Positions 16,293 through 24,507 of a stretch of DNA of 64,000 bases are shown piece by piece (position 1 is the stretch's first letter; the number at the start of each line of letters is the position of its first letter). Made by a program: the position numbers and the translations under genes. The notes under the pieces were generated by a model. The model did no database searches. It worked only from the letters and a program-made list of their open reading frames with translations, and was not told the DNA's origin. The stretch is from Gemmatimonas aurantiaca T-27. Lineage in GTDB: Bacteria > Gemmatimonadota > Gemmatimonadetes > Gemmatimonadales > Gemmatimonadaceae. The stretch spans positions 4,285,646-4,349,645 of the forward strand of contig NC_012489.1 of the NCBI RefSeq assembly GCF_000010305.1. The letters are read 5' to 3'.

Positions 16293-16892
16293 TCAGGGAA
16301 TCGGTCGCAGCGATGCTCGCAGACCGTTGATGAGCATCTGCACGGACACCATGACCAACAGCATGCCCATGAGCCGCTCCATGGCAATCAGTCCGCGTTC
16401 ACCGAGAATGCGAAACAGCGATGTGGAGGACAGCAGAATCACCGCGCTCAGCGCCCATGCCACGGTCATCGCCAGCATGACGGGGCCCAACGCGTTGCCC
16501 GACGCACTTTCCAGCAGCAGCAGCGTGGCCAGTGTGGACGGTCCCGCCACCAGCGGAATGGCCAGTGGCACAATGAAAGGCTCGCCCTGCAACGCATCTC
16601 CCGACGCCGCCCCGTGATCGGGGAAAATCATGCGCAAGGCGATGAGGAACAGTACGATGCCACCGGCAATGCCCACCGCTTCGGGCTCGAGCCCGAGAAA
16701 CTTGAGCAACGATCGGCCAAGCAGCGCAAAGATCACCAGCACTACATAGGCAAAGCCGATCTCGCGCAACAACACCGTGCGGCGGCGGTGTGGTTCCACC
16801 GTCTTGAGGACCGACAGGAACATGGGCACGTTCCCGAGCGGATCCATCACGAGGAACAGCGTCACAACGGCGGCCATCACGTCCATGGTCAT
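16293..16892 (-). CDS. MarC family integral membrane protein
   Basis: 199 residues with six predicted hydrophobic spans. The family pattern is clear: VTLFLVMDPLGNVPMFLSVL at the N-terminus, GIAGGIVLFLIALRMIF in the middle and PLAIPLVAGPSTLATLLLL in the fourth span. MarC/UPF0056 proteins sit in the inner membrane; the old link with multiple antibiotic resistance has not held up and the substrate is unknown. Its start lies one base after the stop of the DUF2809 gene, so DoxX, DUF2809 and MarC genes probably form one minus-strand operon. Confidence 0.92.
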   Translation of the reverse strand: MTMDVMAAVVTLFLVMDPLGNVPMFLSVLKTVEPHRRRTVLLREIGFAYVVLVIFALLGRSLLKFLGLEPEAVGIAGGIVLFLIALRMIFPDHGAASGDALQGEPFIVPLAIPLVAGPSTLATLLLLESASGNALGPVMLAMTVAWALSAVILLSSTSLFRILGERGLIAMERLMGMLLVMVSVQMLINGLRASLRPIP

Positions 16893-16893
16893 C

Positions 16894-17307
16894 TCACGGC
16901 AGAGCGTTCAGGGATTTCCGGTTGAAAGCTAGCACTCCCTGATCCACGATCACGGCCAGCAGCACACCAACGGCGTAACACACCAGATCCGACCACAGAA
17001 ACCCCTGGCCGAGTGCCAGGGCGCCGGCCGTTGTCGCGCGCAGACCGTCGAGCCACGGTGCATGCCAGAGCTGAGAGCACTCCACACCCCACGACAGGGC
17101 CAGTGCACAACCCGCCAGCACAACAGGTCTGGCGGTCGGGAGGAACCATGCAAGACCCCAATACACCATCATCGCCCACAGTGTATCGCCGGCGTATCGA
17201 GCCATCCAAGCCGGCTGCCACTCCGGGAATCGTCGGGAGGCCAGGCCTGCCATGACGGTGAGCACCACCAACGCCGCCACGATCGCACGCGCGCGTCGAT
17301 GGCGCAC
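16894..17307 (-). CDS. DUF2809 family membrane protein
   Basis: 137 residues from a GTG at 17307. This start avoids a 70-base overlap with the DoxX gene that the longest frame (from 17397) would impose, and leaves a basic N-terminus (VRHRRARAIVAALVVL). Four to five hydrophobic spans follow, with the family's YAGDTLWAMMVYWGLAWFLP, WGVECSQLW and LWSDLVCYAVGVLLA segments. DUF2809 proteins are small inner-membrane proteins of unknown function resembling VanZ in layout. It is the middle gene of the DoxX-DUF2809-MarC unit. Confidence 0.82.
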   Translation of the reverse strand: MRHRRARAIVAALVVLTVMAGLASRRFPEWQPAWMARYAGDTLWAMMVYWGLAWFLPTARPVVLAGCALALSWGVECSQLWHAPWLDGLRATTAGALALGQGFLWSDLVCYAVGVLLAVIVDQGVLAFNRKSLNALP

Positions 17308-17327
17308 CGGATGAGCGACGGAGTCGG

Positions 17328-17750
17328 TCAGCGCTCGCTCCCGACCGTCGCCAACGAGGATGCGGGCCTGGTGGTTGATGCCACCAACAGAAAACACACC
17401 AGCAACAGCACGCTGTATTCAGCACCGCCCACCTGATGTCCCACCGTGAACCAGCCGCGGGGTGCATGCACCAACACGATGCCCATCACGTGTTGAAACG
17501 CAAACACCGCACAGAGCGCACGCACCAGAAAGCCAGCGGCCAGCACAAACCCACCGAGTATTTCCGTCGTCGTGATGCCCCACGCCAACATGAGACCAAA
17601 CGGGAATCCCGTCTGGGTGAGAAACCCACCGAAGTCATCGACCGTACCCACCGCGGCGCGCGTGATACCGTGGGCTGCCATGTAGAGCCCCAGCAACACG
17701 CGCAACACACGCAACCACTGAACCGTCTGCAGAAAGGGAAATGTGCGCAT
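17328..17750 (-). CDS. DoxX family membrane protein
   Basis: 140 residues with four hydrophobic spans. RVLLGLYMAAHGITRAA, GWITTTEILGG-like AWGITTTEILGGFVLAAGFL and LCAVFAFQHVMGIVLVH follow the DoxX pattern (a conserved Gly-rich span and a Glu in the second span). The long loop WFTVGHQVGGAEYSVLLLV before the last span is also typical. DoxX-like proteins are inner-membrane oxidoreductase-associated proteins with diverse roles. First gene of the probable DoxX-DUF2809-MarC operon. Confidence 0.85.
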   Translation of the reverse strand: MRTFPFLQTVQWLRVLRVLLGLYMAAHGITRAAVGTVDDFGGFLTQTGFPFGLMLAWGITTTEILGGFVLAAGFLVRALCAVFAFQHVMGIVLVHAPRGWFTVGHQVGGAEYSVLLLVCFLLVASTTRPASSLATVGSER

Positions 17751-17783
17751 GCCGTCAGGCGTCAGGATGAGGGGGGCGGTGAC

Positions 17784-18290
17784 CTATCTCGACCAGTGCC
17801 GCGCCGAATCGGACGTCGCGTGCTGCATGCGCGTGAAGGGGAATCCGTTGCAACCCGTGCGTGGGGCCTGACGATCAGCGGGCGGTGTGTTGCGCGCATC
17901 CTGTTCCGTAGCCGCCCGATACGCGGTGAGGCAGAACCCCCAGGTGTACGGCGCCATGTTGTCGAATGGCATCCAGTCGATGCGCGTCCACAATGCTTTA
18001 TCGGCCACGTTGTTCGTGTCATTGCGGGCGATGAGATATCGCTCCACCGGATGCCACGACACGATGTGATACTTCGCTCGCGGCAGATGCTCGAACAGGG
18101 TGGCCGACACACGATAGCTGCTGCCATAGTCGTCCCGAAACGCGCCCAGCAGTTCGGCGGGCGCCGCCGGCAACGCCACGCTCGGCGCGGGACGCTGCGC
18201 CGCGGGACGCTGCGCCGCAGCGACCACAGGCCCTGCGCCCATGACGAATGCAACAGCGACATGGCGCACGAAGGTCCTACGCCGTCTCAT
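17784..18290 (-). CDS. Secreted hypothetical protein
   Basis: 168 residues from the ATG at 18290, eight bases after GGAGAG; an ATG at 18296 is the alternative. The N-terminus is basic ([10 protein letters not shown]) with a hydrophobic signal ([14 protein letters not shown]). A duplicated 15-bp unit at 18187-18216 encodes AAQRP twice. The mature part ([58 protein letters not shown]) matches no family I can name; two cysteines remain. It overlaps the zinc-ribbon-like gene upstream by 14 bases, implying co-transcription. Probably a lineage-restricted periplasmic protein. Confidence 0.65.
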   Translation of the reverse strand: MRRRRTFVRHVAVAFVMGAGPVVAAAQRPAAQRPAPSVALPAAPAELLGAFRDDYGSSYRVSATLFEHLPRAKYHIVSWHPVERYLIARNDTNNVADKALWTRIDWMPFDNMAPYTWGFCLTAYRAATEQDARNTPPADRQAPRTGCNGFPFTRMQHATSDSARHWSR

Positions 18291-18501
18291 TGGCATAACT
18301 CTCCAGATAGCCACAGCGCGGACACCGGAACGTGCGCACCGGGAGCTTTTCGCGTCCCTTGGTTTTGATCCCCACCCATATGCTGCGTTCCACTTCGCCC
18401 TGCACCCATTCCTGCTCCTGCGAGGCGTTGGCGTGCCCACGATCGAGCAGAAATCCCTGCTCCATGGCGCTCTGACAACGAAGACATGCGGGGGCGCGCA
18501 T
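18277..18501 (-). CDS. Small zinc-ribbon-like protein (DUF6487-like)
   Basis: 74 residues; the ATG at 18501 has AGGAGAGG upstream on the minus strand, while the longer frame has none. Two cysteine pairs are visible: CLRC at residues 6-9 and CPRC near residue 61, so a zinc ribbon is likely. The pattern [19 protein letters not shown] then [22 protein letters not shown]-like ending is that of small PF20097/DUF6487-type proteins. Function unknown. Its stop overlaps the start of the secreted hypothetical gene. Confidence 0.75.
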   Translation of the reverse strand: MRAPACLRCQSAMEQGFLLDRGHANASQEQEWVQGEVERSIWVGIKTKGREKLPVRTFRCPRCGYLESYANETA

Positions 18502-18624
18502 CAAACCTCTCCTGCTGGTGCGATTGAGAACAGGCACTCCAGTGGTGTGCCGGTGGACAGTACCTTGCATCGATCAACATCACGAACCGCGGGACAGCCC
18601 CGCACTGCCTTCAAGAGAGATCCT

Positions 18625-18978
18625 GTGAGCGAGTTTCCCGCCTGCCCCAAATGTGCATCGGAGTTCAGCTATTCGGACGGCTTCCAGTTCGTCTGCCCCT
18701 CCTGTGCGCATGAATGGCCGTTGTCGTCCACCGCTGGCGACACCGCCGCAGTGGGCGAAACCAAGGTCTGGCGTGATGCCAATGGGAATCAGCTCATCGA
18801 CGGTGATACCGTCACGGTGATCAAGGATCTCAAGATCAAGGGCACCTCCAGCGTCGTGAAGGTGGGGACCAAGGTGAAGAACATCCGCCTCGTGGACGGT
18901 GACCACGATATCGACTGCAAGATCGACGGCGTGGGCGCCATGAAACTCAAGTCGGAGTTCGTGAAAAAGTCGGGCTGA
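18625..18978 (+). CDS. yjdM: YjdM/PhnA-like zinc-ribbon protein
   Basis: 117 residues from a GTG at 18625, preceded by AGAGAG; the longer frame upstream lies antisense to the zinc-ribbon gene. The N-terminal ribbon CPKC...CPSC is followed by the PhnA C-terminal SH3-like domain: [37 protein letters not shown] and [12 protein letters not shown], all family-diagnostic. It is named for the phosphonate cluster of E. coli but has no demonstrated phosphonate chemistry. Single gene followed by a hairpin. Confidence 0.93.
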   Translation: MSEFPACPKCASEFSYSDGFQFVCPSCAHEWPLSSTAGDTAAVGETKVWRDANGNQLIDGDTVTVIKDLKIKGTSSVVKVGTKVKNIRLVDGDHDIDCKIDGVGAMKLKSEFVKKSG

Positions 18979-18985
18979 CCAGGCT

Positions 18986-19004
18986 CGGCACCATCGTGGT
19001 GCCG
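18986..19004 (+). terminator. Hairpin after yjdM
   Basis: An 8-bp perfect stem (CGGCACCA and complement) with a TCG loop begins 8 bases after the yjdM stop. It is short and lacks a T run, but its position suggests termination before the M16 gene. Confidence 0.5.
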
Positions 19005-19098
19005 CCCGATTCAATCCCTCCAGCCCCCTGGAGCATCCAAGACCGTGAACGGCGCCGGTTCTGCCCCTCGTCCGGGGCCATCGACCGCCCATCACAGG

Positions 19099-21402
19099 AT
19101 GGCTATGACGCATCGGATTGGCATTGGAGCGTGGTGCTGGGGACTGCTGATCACTGTGGGACTTGGGGTCTGCACCCCTCTCAGCGCGCAGACACCGCGA
19201 TTTCTCGATCACATCGTGAGCTACCGCCTGGCCAACGGGCTCCGTGTGGTACTGGCGCCCGATTCTTCGGCCCGGCATGCGAGCGTGGAGCTCTGGCTGG
19301 CCTCCGGCACCATCCACGATCCTCGTGGACAACGGGGTACGGCCCACCTGCTCGAACACGTGTCCGCGGCGCTGGCGGCTCCGGTGGATACCATCGGCCG
19401 GCGACAGGCGCAGCCGCTCTACGCCAACTCCAATGCCCAGGTACGCCGCGATCATGCGCGGTACTTCCTGCTCGTCGATCCATCGGCCCTCGATGCCGCG
19501 CTGGCCACACATGCTGCGCGTCTCGCACTCGACCGTAGCACCATCACGGACTCCATCGTACGCCAGCACGCTGATATCGTGGTCAATGAAGGACGCGGGG
19601 AGGGTACGCCGATCACCGAAGGCGTGCAGCCCTATTGGCGTCTGCAGACCGGCACCTATGGTGACACCCATCCGTATGGACTGATCGGGGAGAGCGAGAC
19701 ATCTGTCCGCTCCATCACGGCCGCCGATCTGCGTGCGTTTGCCGAGTCGCACGCGGCCGTGGGTGATGCTCTGCTGCTCGTTGTCGGCGCCTTCGATGTG
19801 CCTGCGGCGCGCGCACGTATTGCCGCGCGGTTCGGCGCGCTGCCGGCGCGAGCCGGTATGTCCGCTCGGCGTTGGCGTGAACTGCCACCGGCGCAGTCGC
19901 TCCGCCGCGATATGCAGCGTGCCACATCGGGACCATCGCGCATCACCCGTCGCTTTGCCTTGCCGCCACTGGGTGATCCTGCGCTCGAGCACGCCGAGGT
20001 GGCGTTGCGCATGGCGGCGGCGCGCTGGCACCAACATGGCGCCACGTTCCGTCAGGCGCCCCGTGTGTCCATTGAACCCGGCATGCTGGCCAGCGACCTC
20101 ACCATCGACGCCGAAGTGACCCATGCCGAACGCGTTGACGGCAGCGTCATCATGGCCAGCAGCCGCGCGCTCGACAGTGCATTGGCAGCGGTAGCCCGCG
20201 GCGACACCGCAGCACTGACCGACGCCCGTGCCGATGCCACGGCGGCCCTGCTCACACTGCACGACGCATTGGGGTTCCAACGCTCACGCACCGAACAACT
20301 GGGCGAAGCGACGTTTTTCACGGGTGACCCCAACGTGGCGCGCGTGCGTCTACGGCGGCTTCAGCGCGTCACCCGCACCGAGGCCATGCGCGCGGCGGCT
20401 GATTGGTTGGTGGGACGTGGGTACGAACTCGCGCTCGTAGCGACATCGGAGAGCCGGCCACCAGAGGGCACACTGCCGACCAATGCGCCGATGGTGTTTG
20501 GCACATCGGGCGCGCGCACCATTGCCGAAACACACGATACGACGGTGCACGACGTGCGATTCATCGTCACGCCGCTCCACACCTTGCCGGTGGTGCGCAT
20601 TTCCGTCGTCAGTGACAGCGCCCCGGTGGCAACCCGTCAACGGGCCACCGGCAGTATCGCACAACTCTGGACATGGCTGGCTGGTCTGCGCCCGCAATCC
20701 GGGGCCACGGTGTACGTGGAGGGCGACATTACGCCAAGTTCTGCGGTCAATGCCCTGTCGCGCGCCACGCACGGTTGGCTACGCACGACAAAGACCGGCG
20801 GCCTTCCGGCTGTCGCCGTCGCGCCGCTCACGCCAGGCGTGCGTAACATCCCGGCACCGGGACGTGTGCAGACGCAGTTGCGCATCGAACTGCGCATTCC
20901 TTCGGCCACACCAGCCGATGAAATCGCGCTGCGGGTGCTGCGCAAACGACTCACGGCGGCGCTCAACACCCGCCTGCGCACCGAACGGCGATGGAGTTAT
21001 GGCGCCAACAGCACAGTGGCTGTGGAAGGCGACTCGTCTCGTCTCACGATGCTGGCGGAAGTACAATCCGATCGGGTGCGGGAAAGCCTGCAGGAAGCGG
21101 AGGCCGTGGTGCGCGCCTTTGCTGATGGCACGCTGCGCTTGCCGGATCACCAGGTGTTGGCCGAAGAGATACGACAGGAGCTCCTGCTCGATCACGCCAC
21201 GCTGGCAAGCATCGAAGGGTCCTTGCGCGCCGACCTCGCAGCAGGCCGTACAGTGCACTGGCGGTCCTTGTTGCTGGCGCGTGTCGCGACCACAAACGCG
21301 GAAGACGTGGCGCGTGCGCGTCGTCTCGCCGACTGGTCGCGTATGACCATCACGCTGACCGGTGATCCGCAGACCCTGCCTCAGGCGCCGTCAGGTCGAT
21401 AG
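19099..21402 (+). CDS. M16 family zinc metallopeptidase (insulinase-like), exported
   Basis: 767 residues from the ATG at 19099 (19105 and a GTG at 19045 are alternatives). The signal peptide ends near PLSAQTP. The inverted zinc motif HLLEH is at residues 83-87 and the third ligand Glu164 lies in VVNEGRGEG, 77 residues later, as in M16 enzymes. A second M16 C-terminal domain follows, and a second, inactive M16-like half begins near residue 480 (VRFIVTPLHTLPVVRISVVS) with the RTERRWSYGANSTV region, equivalent to the R/Y substrate-binding pair. Periplasmic peptide degradation is the likely role. Convergent with, and overlapping by 12 bases, the next DinB-like gene. Confidence 0.87.
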   Translation: MAMTHRIGIGAWCWGLLITVGLGVCTPLSAQTPRFLDHIVSYRLANGLRVVLAPDSSARHASVELWLASGTIHDPRGQRGTAHLLEHVSAALAAPVDTIGRRQAQPLYANSNAQVRRDHARYFLLVDPSALDAALATHAARLALDRSTITDSIVRQHADIVVNEGRGEGTPITEGVQPYWRLQTGTYGDTHPYGLIGESETSVRSITAADLRAFAESHAAVGDALLLVVGAFDVPAARARIAARFGALPARAGMSARRWRELPPAQSLRRDMQRATSGPSRITRRFALPPLGDPALEHAEVALRMAAARWHQHGATFRQAPRVSIEPGMLASDLTIDAEVTHAERVDGSVIMASSRALDSALAAVARGDTAALTDARADATAALLTLHDALGFQRSRTEQLGEATFFTGDPNVARVRLRRLQRVTRTEAMRAAADWLVGRGYELALVATSESRPPEGTLPTNAPMVFGTSGARTIAETHDTTVHDVRFIVTPLHTLPVVRISVVSDSAPVATRQRATGSIAQLWTWLAGLRPQSGATVYVEGDITPSSAVNALSRATHGWLRTTKTGGLPAVAVAPLTPGVRNIPAPGRVQTQLRIELRIPSATPADEIALRVLRKRLTAALNTRLRTERRWSYGANSTVAVEGDSSRLTMLAEVQSDRVRESLQEAEAVVRAFADGTLRLPDHQVLAEEIRQELLLDHATLASIEGSLRADLAAGRTVHWRSLLLARVATTNAEDVARARRLADWSRMTITLTGDPQTLPQAPSGR

Positions 21403-21867
21403 CGCTCGCCACAGCATGGCCATCTGTCCGCCGTGATATGCCGCGTGTTCGACGACACCGTCCAGCATCACGGCAGTGGTGTAGTCTTGCCCGTCCACGG
21501 TTTTTGCGAAGCGTTCTTCGGGCAGTGATTCCACACGGGCGGCCAGTGTTTCGTACGCGGCAAACAGACGTGTCTTCGCACGTGCCCATGCCTGTGCGGT
21601 CGCAGCAGCGGGAACTGGCGGCCAGTCCACGTCTGGCGCGGGGTACCCCTGTGTATCGCCATCGAGTCGCTGGGCGACGATGTCGGCCCACGCGGTCATG
21701 TGGAGGACCAGCTCCCACACACTGTGCGCGCCTGCGATGGGATGCTGTCTGGCCTGCGTAGCCGTGAAATGCGGCAACAATTCTGCGATGGCTGATCCAT
21801 GCCACATTTCGCCAGTCATGGACAGCCGCAAACGCTGCGCAATGTGTGGGCCGATCTGGAAGGCCAT
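21391..21867 (-). CDS. DinB family protein
   Basis: 158 residues from the ATG at 21867; the longer frame starts with low-complexity sequence antisense to nothing recognisable. The DinB ligands can be seen: the first His in SVWELVLHMTAWAD and the paired C-terminal histidines in GVVEHAAYHGGQMAML. The intervening helix (AWARAKTRLFAAYETLAARV) and LPEERFAKTVDGQDY loop are typical of DUF664/DinB proteins. Paralogue of the gene at 14522-14974 at family level only. Function unknown. Confidence 0.85.
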   Translation of the reverse strand: MAFQIGPHIAQRLRLSMTGEMWHGSAIAELLPHFTATQARQHPIAGAHSVWELVLHMTAWADIVAQRLDGDTQGYPAPDVDWPPVPAAATAQAWARAKTRLFAAYETLAARVESLPEERFAKTVDGQDYTTAVMLDGVVEHAAYHGGQMAMLWRALST

Positions 21868-21892
21868 AGCTATTGGTGGACGGATCGTGGAG

Positions 21893-22474
21893 TCAATGCG
21901 TATATCGCGGCTCCGGTGTGTGCCCATGCGAAGACACAGAGGAAGACACAGCCGAAGACACAGGTGCATGCCCGTACGAAAACGGCATCGGCTGGCCGTC
22001 AGGTAGAGCTGCAGAGGTTGCAGAATGTAGATCCGGCATCGTGTCTTCGTCGGCACTCGCGCGTGCCTGGCGTGCGACCAGCAGCGTGGCCACGGCCGCG
22101 CACGCACCCAGGGTCACGAGCAGGACGAAGTTGCCGATGGCTGCGGAGACATCCCACGCCCGGTAGCCGGCCATGACCAGGCAGAAGAGGTAGTACAACA
22201 AGCCGGCCACGCCGCCCATGGAAGCCACCAGCGGCACCGACAGTGAGGCAAACGACTGTCGCCGCGCCACCAAAGCGAGCGCCCCCGAGAAGGCCACGCC
22301 AAGAATGAAGGACACCACGGAAACCCGTACGGTGACCTGCCCGATCTCGAACACGGTCAGCTCACCGACAGCCCAGCCGAGCAAGGCGGCCGCACCGGCC
22401 AATCCGCCGAGACCACCGGCGAAGGTGAGTCCGGTTCCGATCATTCCTCGGGCAATCCGCATCCAGCGTGGCAT
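21893..22474 (-). CDS. Four-span membrane protein, paralogue of the divergent neighbour
   Basis: 193 residues. Four hydrophobic spans: TGLTFAGGLGGLAGAAALLG, VVSFILGVAFSGALALVA, PLVASMGGVAGLLYYLF and NFVLLVTLGACAAVATLLVA. The second to fourth resemble the protein encoded divergently at 22577 (FIGGAIFSVVLSVVARRRAF..., ACVTLLVARRSS), so the two are paralogues. The hydrophilic C-terminal tail is low complexity and contains three copies of a 12-bp unit encoding Val-Ser-Ser steps. No family recognised. The shared 102-base divergent promoter region contains a 21-base perfect palindrome, so both genes may answer to one regulator. Confidence 0.6.
   Translation of the reverse strand: MPRWMRIARGMIGTGLTFAGGLGGLAGAAALLGWAVGELTVFEIGQVTVRVSVVSFILGVAFSGALALVARRQSFASLSVPLVASMGGVAGLLYYLFCLVMAGYRAWDVSAAIGNFVLLVTLGACAAVATLLVARQARASADEDTMPDLHSATSAALPDGQPMPFSYGHAPVSSAVSSSVSSHGHTPEPRYTH
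21930..21965. repeat. Three tandem 12-bp repeats in the membrane protein tail
   Basis: GAAGACACAG plus two variable bases is repeated three times without interruption, encoding the Ser/Val-rich tail of the gene on the minus strand. Length variation between strains would be expected here. Confidence 0.8.
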
Positions 22475-22519
22475 GGCATCTCCAACGACGTGAGGCTTGT
22501 GGCATGGTGTCGATCCACT

Positions 22520-22540
22520 GTACTTTGCATTGCAAAGTAC
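22520..22540. promoter_or_regulatory. Perfect palindromic operator candidate (ACTTTGC-ATT-GCAAAGT core)
   Basis: Nine-base arms (GTACTTTGC and its complement) flank a three-base spacer. The site lies between the divergent membrane-protein genes, 36 bases before the plus-strand start. A close relative occurs at 24508-24526 between another divergent pair. The shape is that of a dimeric repressor site; the regulator is not identifiable here. Confidence 0.55.
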
Positions 22541-22576
22541 TGTGCAGTCAAGACGTCTGACCTACCGGAGGGTCAC

Positions 22577-23275
22577 ATGGGGCGGTCTCAGGGGAGGTTC
22601 CTGCAGCGGGTGCGCGGCGCGCTGGGCATGGGGTTCACGTGGGCCTTTGGCTGGGCTGCAGCCGGGATTCTCATCGGGGTCGCCAGCATTGTGGCCCCCG
22701 GTCGCATGTGGGATGCCTTCTTCCGGGTGTTCGATGCCCCATTGCCGGCGCTCGCCGTTCCGGGCTTCATCGGTGGGGCCATCTTTTCCGTGGTACTGTC
22801 GGTGGTCGCGCGCCGACGCGCGTTCGGGCAGTTGTCGCTGGTGCGTTTCACCGCGTGGGGCGCAGTGGGGGGCGTGCTGCTCTTTCTCGTGCCCTACGCG
22901 ATGGCCACACTGGGTCTCGCCACGCCGGCAGAAAATGGGCCGGGCTTCTGGCGCCTCGCGGCGGTGATCGGCATCCCATTCACGATGCTCAGCGCCATCT
23001 CGGCCTGCGTGACCCTGCTCGTCGCACGCCGTTCGTCCGCACGGTTCGCAGTTGACGATGTCGCCGGCGATATCGTCGGCAATGCTGGTGACGATGTTGG
23101 TGTTGCCGAGGTATGGATCAACAACCGCCCGACAAACGCGCTGCGCGACGAACGCGTGATCCGAGCGCTCCACGAAGCCGCACAACGTGCAGCGAATGGC
23201 GCTCTGCCACATTCCGGTCGAGAGAATGTGCTCGCTGCACGGCACGTGGAGACCGCTGCCGTGCGGCGGGACTAA
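22577..23275 (+). CDS. Four-span membrane protein, paralogue of the divergent neighbour
   Basis: 232 residues from the ATG at 22577, preceded by CCGGAGGG at good spacing; the frame upstream is unlikely. Four hydrophobic spans (GFTWAFGWAAAGILIGVASI, PGFIGGAIFSVVLSVVA, WGAVGGVLLFLVPYAMATL, GIPFTMLSAISACVTLLVA) match those of the minus-strand neighbour. After the last span a 75-residue cytoplasmic tail carries an acidic run (VDDVAGDIVGNAGDDVG) and a helical end (DERVIRALHEAAQRAANGAL). No known family. The palindrome at 22520-22540 sits directly upstream. Confidence 0.6.
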   Translation: MGRSQGRFLQRVRGALGMGFTWAFGWAAAGILIGVASIVAPGRMWDAFFRVFDAPLPALAVPGFIGGAIFSVVLSVVARRRAFGQLSLVRFTAWGAVGGVLLFLVPYAMATLGLATPAENGPGFWRLAAVIGIPFTMLSAISACVTLLVARRSSARFAVDDVAGDIVGNAGDDVGVAEVWINNRPTNALRDERVIRALHEAAQRAANGALPHSGRENVLAARHVETAAVRRD

Positions 23276-23334
23276 CTTGCCTGGACGGTTCGTCTCGCCG
23301 TTTCCTGCTGCTCGATCACGAGAACCCGTTTCCG

Positions 23335-23817
23335 ATGAAGCGTTCCCGCACGTTGCTCGCCGCGCTGCTGATGGCGCCGCTCGCCGCCGCCTGTTTCGCC
23401 GATCCACTGGCTCCCGAGCTCATCATCGACCCAGTGCATCCGGTGCGCCTGTCGGCGGTGAGCGCCAATGGTCACGCGCTTCCCGCTTCCGTGCCGCTCA
23501 GCACCACGGGATCTCAGGGGCATGTGTTCACGTCGGCGCAGCTCGTGATCATGGCACCGGATTCGCTACAGGTCGTCATCGCCACACGACCCGCGAGCTA
23601 CATGGGCGCTGCGCTGTGGCTCGACACACTGCGGGCACACGTGCGACCCGACGGCGATTCGATCATCGTGACCCCCATGGGATCGCACCGGTTCGCCTTC
23701 AACCAGCGAGGCAGCTTCGGAGCCGACGGCTCGCTCCTCCTTACCCTGCGCGACCTGACGTTGTCGAGCGATGGCAGCACCATCAGCACGCCCGTTACGC
23801 TGCTGTTTGCGCGCTGA
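23335..23817 (+). CDS. Lipoprotein, hypothetical
   Basis: 160 residues from the ATG at 23335. MKRSRTLLAALLMAPLAAAC is a lipoprotein signal with lipobox LAAAC, so it should be acylated at Cys20. The mature protein is short beta-rich sequence (HVFTSAQLVIMAPDSLQVVI, SIIVTPMGSHRFAF, SLLLTLRDLTLSSDGSTIST) without a recognisable domain; similar small lipoproteins are frequent in this kind of genome. Position 59 bases after the membrane protein gene, same strand. A long inverted repeat starts 53 bases after its stop. Confidence 0.65.
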   Translation: MKRSRTLLAALLMAPLAAACFADPLAPELIIDPVHPVRLSAVSANGHALPASVPLSTTGSQGHVFTSAQLVIMAPDSLQVVIATRPASYMGAALWLDTLRAHVRPDGDSIIVTPMGSHRFAFNQRGSFGADGSLLLTLRDLTLSSDGSTISTPVTLLFAR

Positions 23818-23870
23818 GCAGCAGGCTCTTCGTATACCTGTCGTTTTCGAGCCCCGTTTCGTCGCTGTTC

Positions 23871-24020
23871 CCCTTCTCTCCCTTCGCATCCTGCCGTTTT
23901 CGCGCGCAGCGCCGGCAGGTATCCTTTCCGTTCCGCAGTGCTTTCGAACGACAGTAAGGGATCCAAGGGTTACAACAGGCGCTGCGCGCGAAAACGGCAG
24001 GACACGAAGGGAACGAAGGG
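23871..24020. repeat. Long inverted repeat (43-bp arms)
   Basis: Arms at 23871-23913 and 23978-24020 are complementary at 39 of 43 positions, the inner 25 bp (23889-23913 with 23978-24002) perfectly. A 64-base unique segment lies between them. There is no open reading frame across it. It could be a REPIN/MITE-like element, a transcribed long hairpin, or a terminator for the lipoprotein gene. I see no other copy in the window. Confidence 0.75.
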
Positions 24021-24058
24021 CAAGACCAGTTTTGATGCAGACCTGACTTTGTCCTGAT

Positions 24059-24506
24059 TCAAGGTACGGGAGTGGGCCGCGGCAGTTGTGTGACGTGTTT
24101 GCGGAAATTGAGTACGGTGCCGGAAAATGCGTCGGTCACCACAAACACAATGGGCAGGCTAGGCTCGGCATCGTCCACGATGCGCGCCTGAAAGCCGCGC
24201 GATTGGAGAAACTGCGCCGCGTCGCGGGCCGCACCCAGCGGATGGGCTGCCACCAACCGATGCTCGCGCCGGGATGACCAAGCTTGTCCAACACGGTCGC
24301 GTCAGAGGTGTTGATGATCGTGCCATCCCACATGATTGAGCGCAGCACCCCGTCCGTATCGAAATGGAAGCGCGCCCGCGCAACAAGGCCATGAGCCATG
24401 CACCCATCCCCACCAGCAGGATGGCGGTATTGCTCCGGCATTGCTCCCGAATTGCTTCGGCTTCTGGTCTCAGGTGAAACTCTTGACCAATGATGCCCCG
24501 TACTGT
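24059..24506 (-). pseudogene. Frameshifted small membrane-anchored protein gene
   Basis: Three minus-strand frames join into one sensible protein. The first frame (open below a TAG at 24507-24509) reads FHLRPEAEAIREQCRSN then a membrane span TAILLVGMGAWLMALLRGR. A one-base deletion in the GC-rich run near 24375 shifts to FHFDTDGVLRSIMWDGTIIN...KLGHPGASIG. A second one-base deletion near 24257 shifts to LVAAHPLGAARDAAQFLQSR...QLPRPTPVP and a stop at 24059. Both shifts are in the same direction. No standard start codon is visible at the 5' end. Either a decayed gene or two sequencing deletions. It is divergent from the ABC operon across the palindrome at 24508. Confidence 0.6.
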
Positions 24507-24507
24507 C

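Noticed and set aside
18580-20280. 566-residue open frame on the minus strand
   Set aside because: It is antisense to yjdM and the M16 peptidase gene, both with intact motifs. Its sequence is Arg/Gly/His-rich and repetitive in the way GC-rich shadow frames are, with no recognisable domain.
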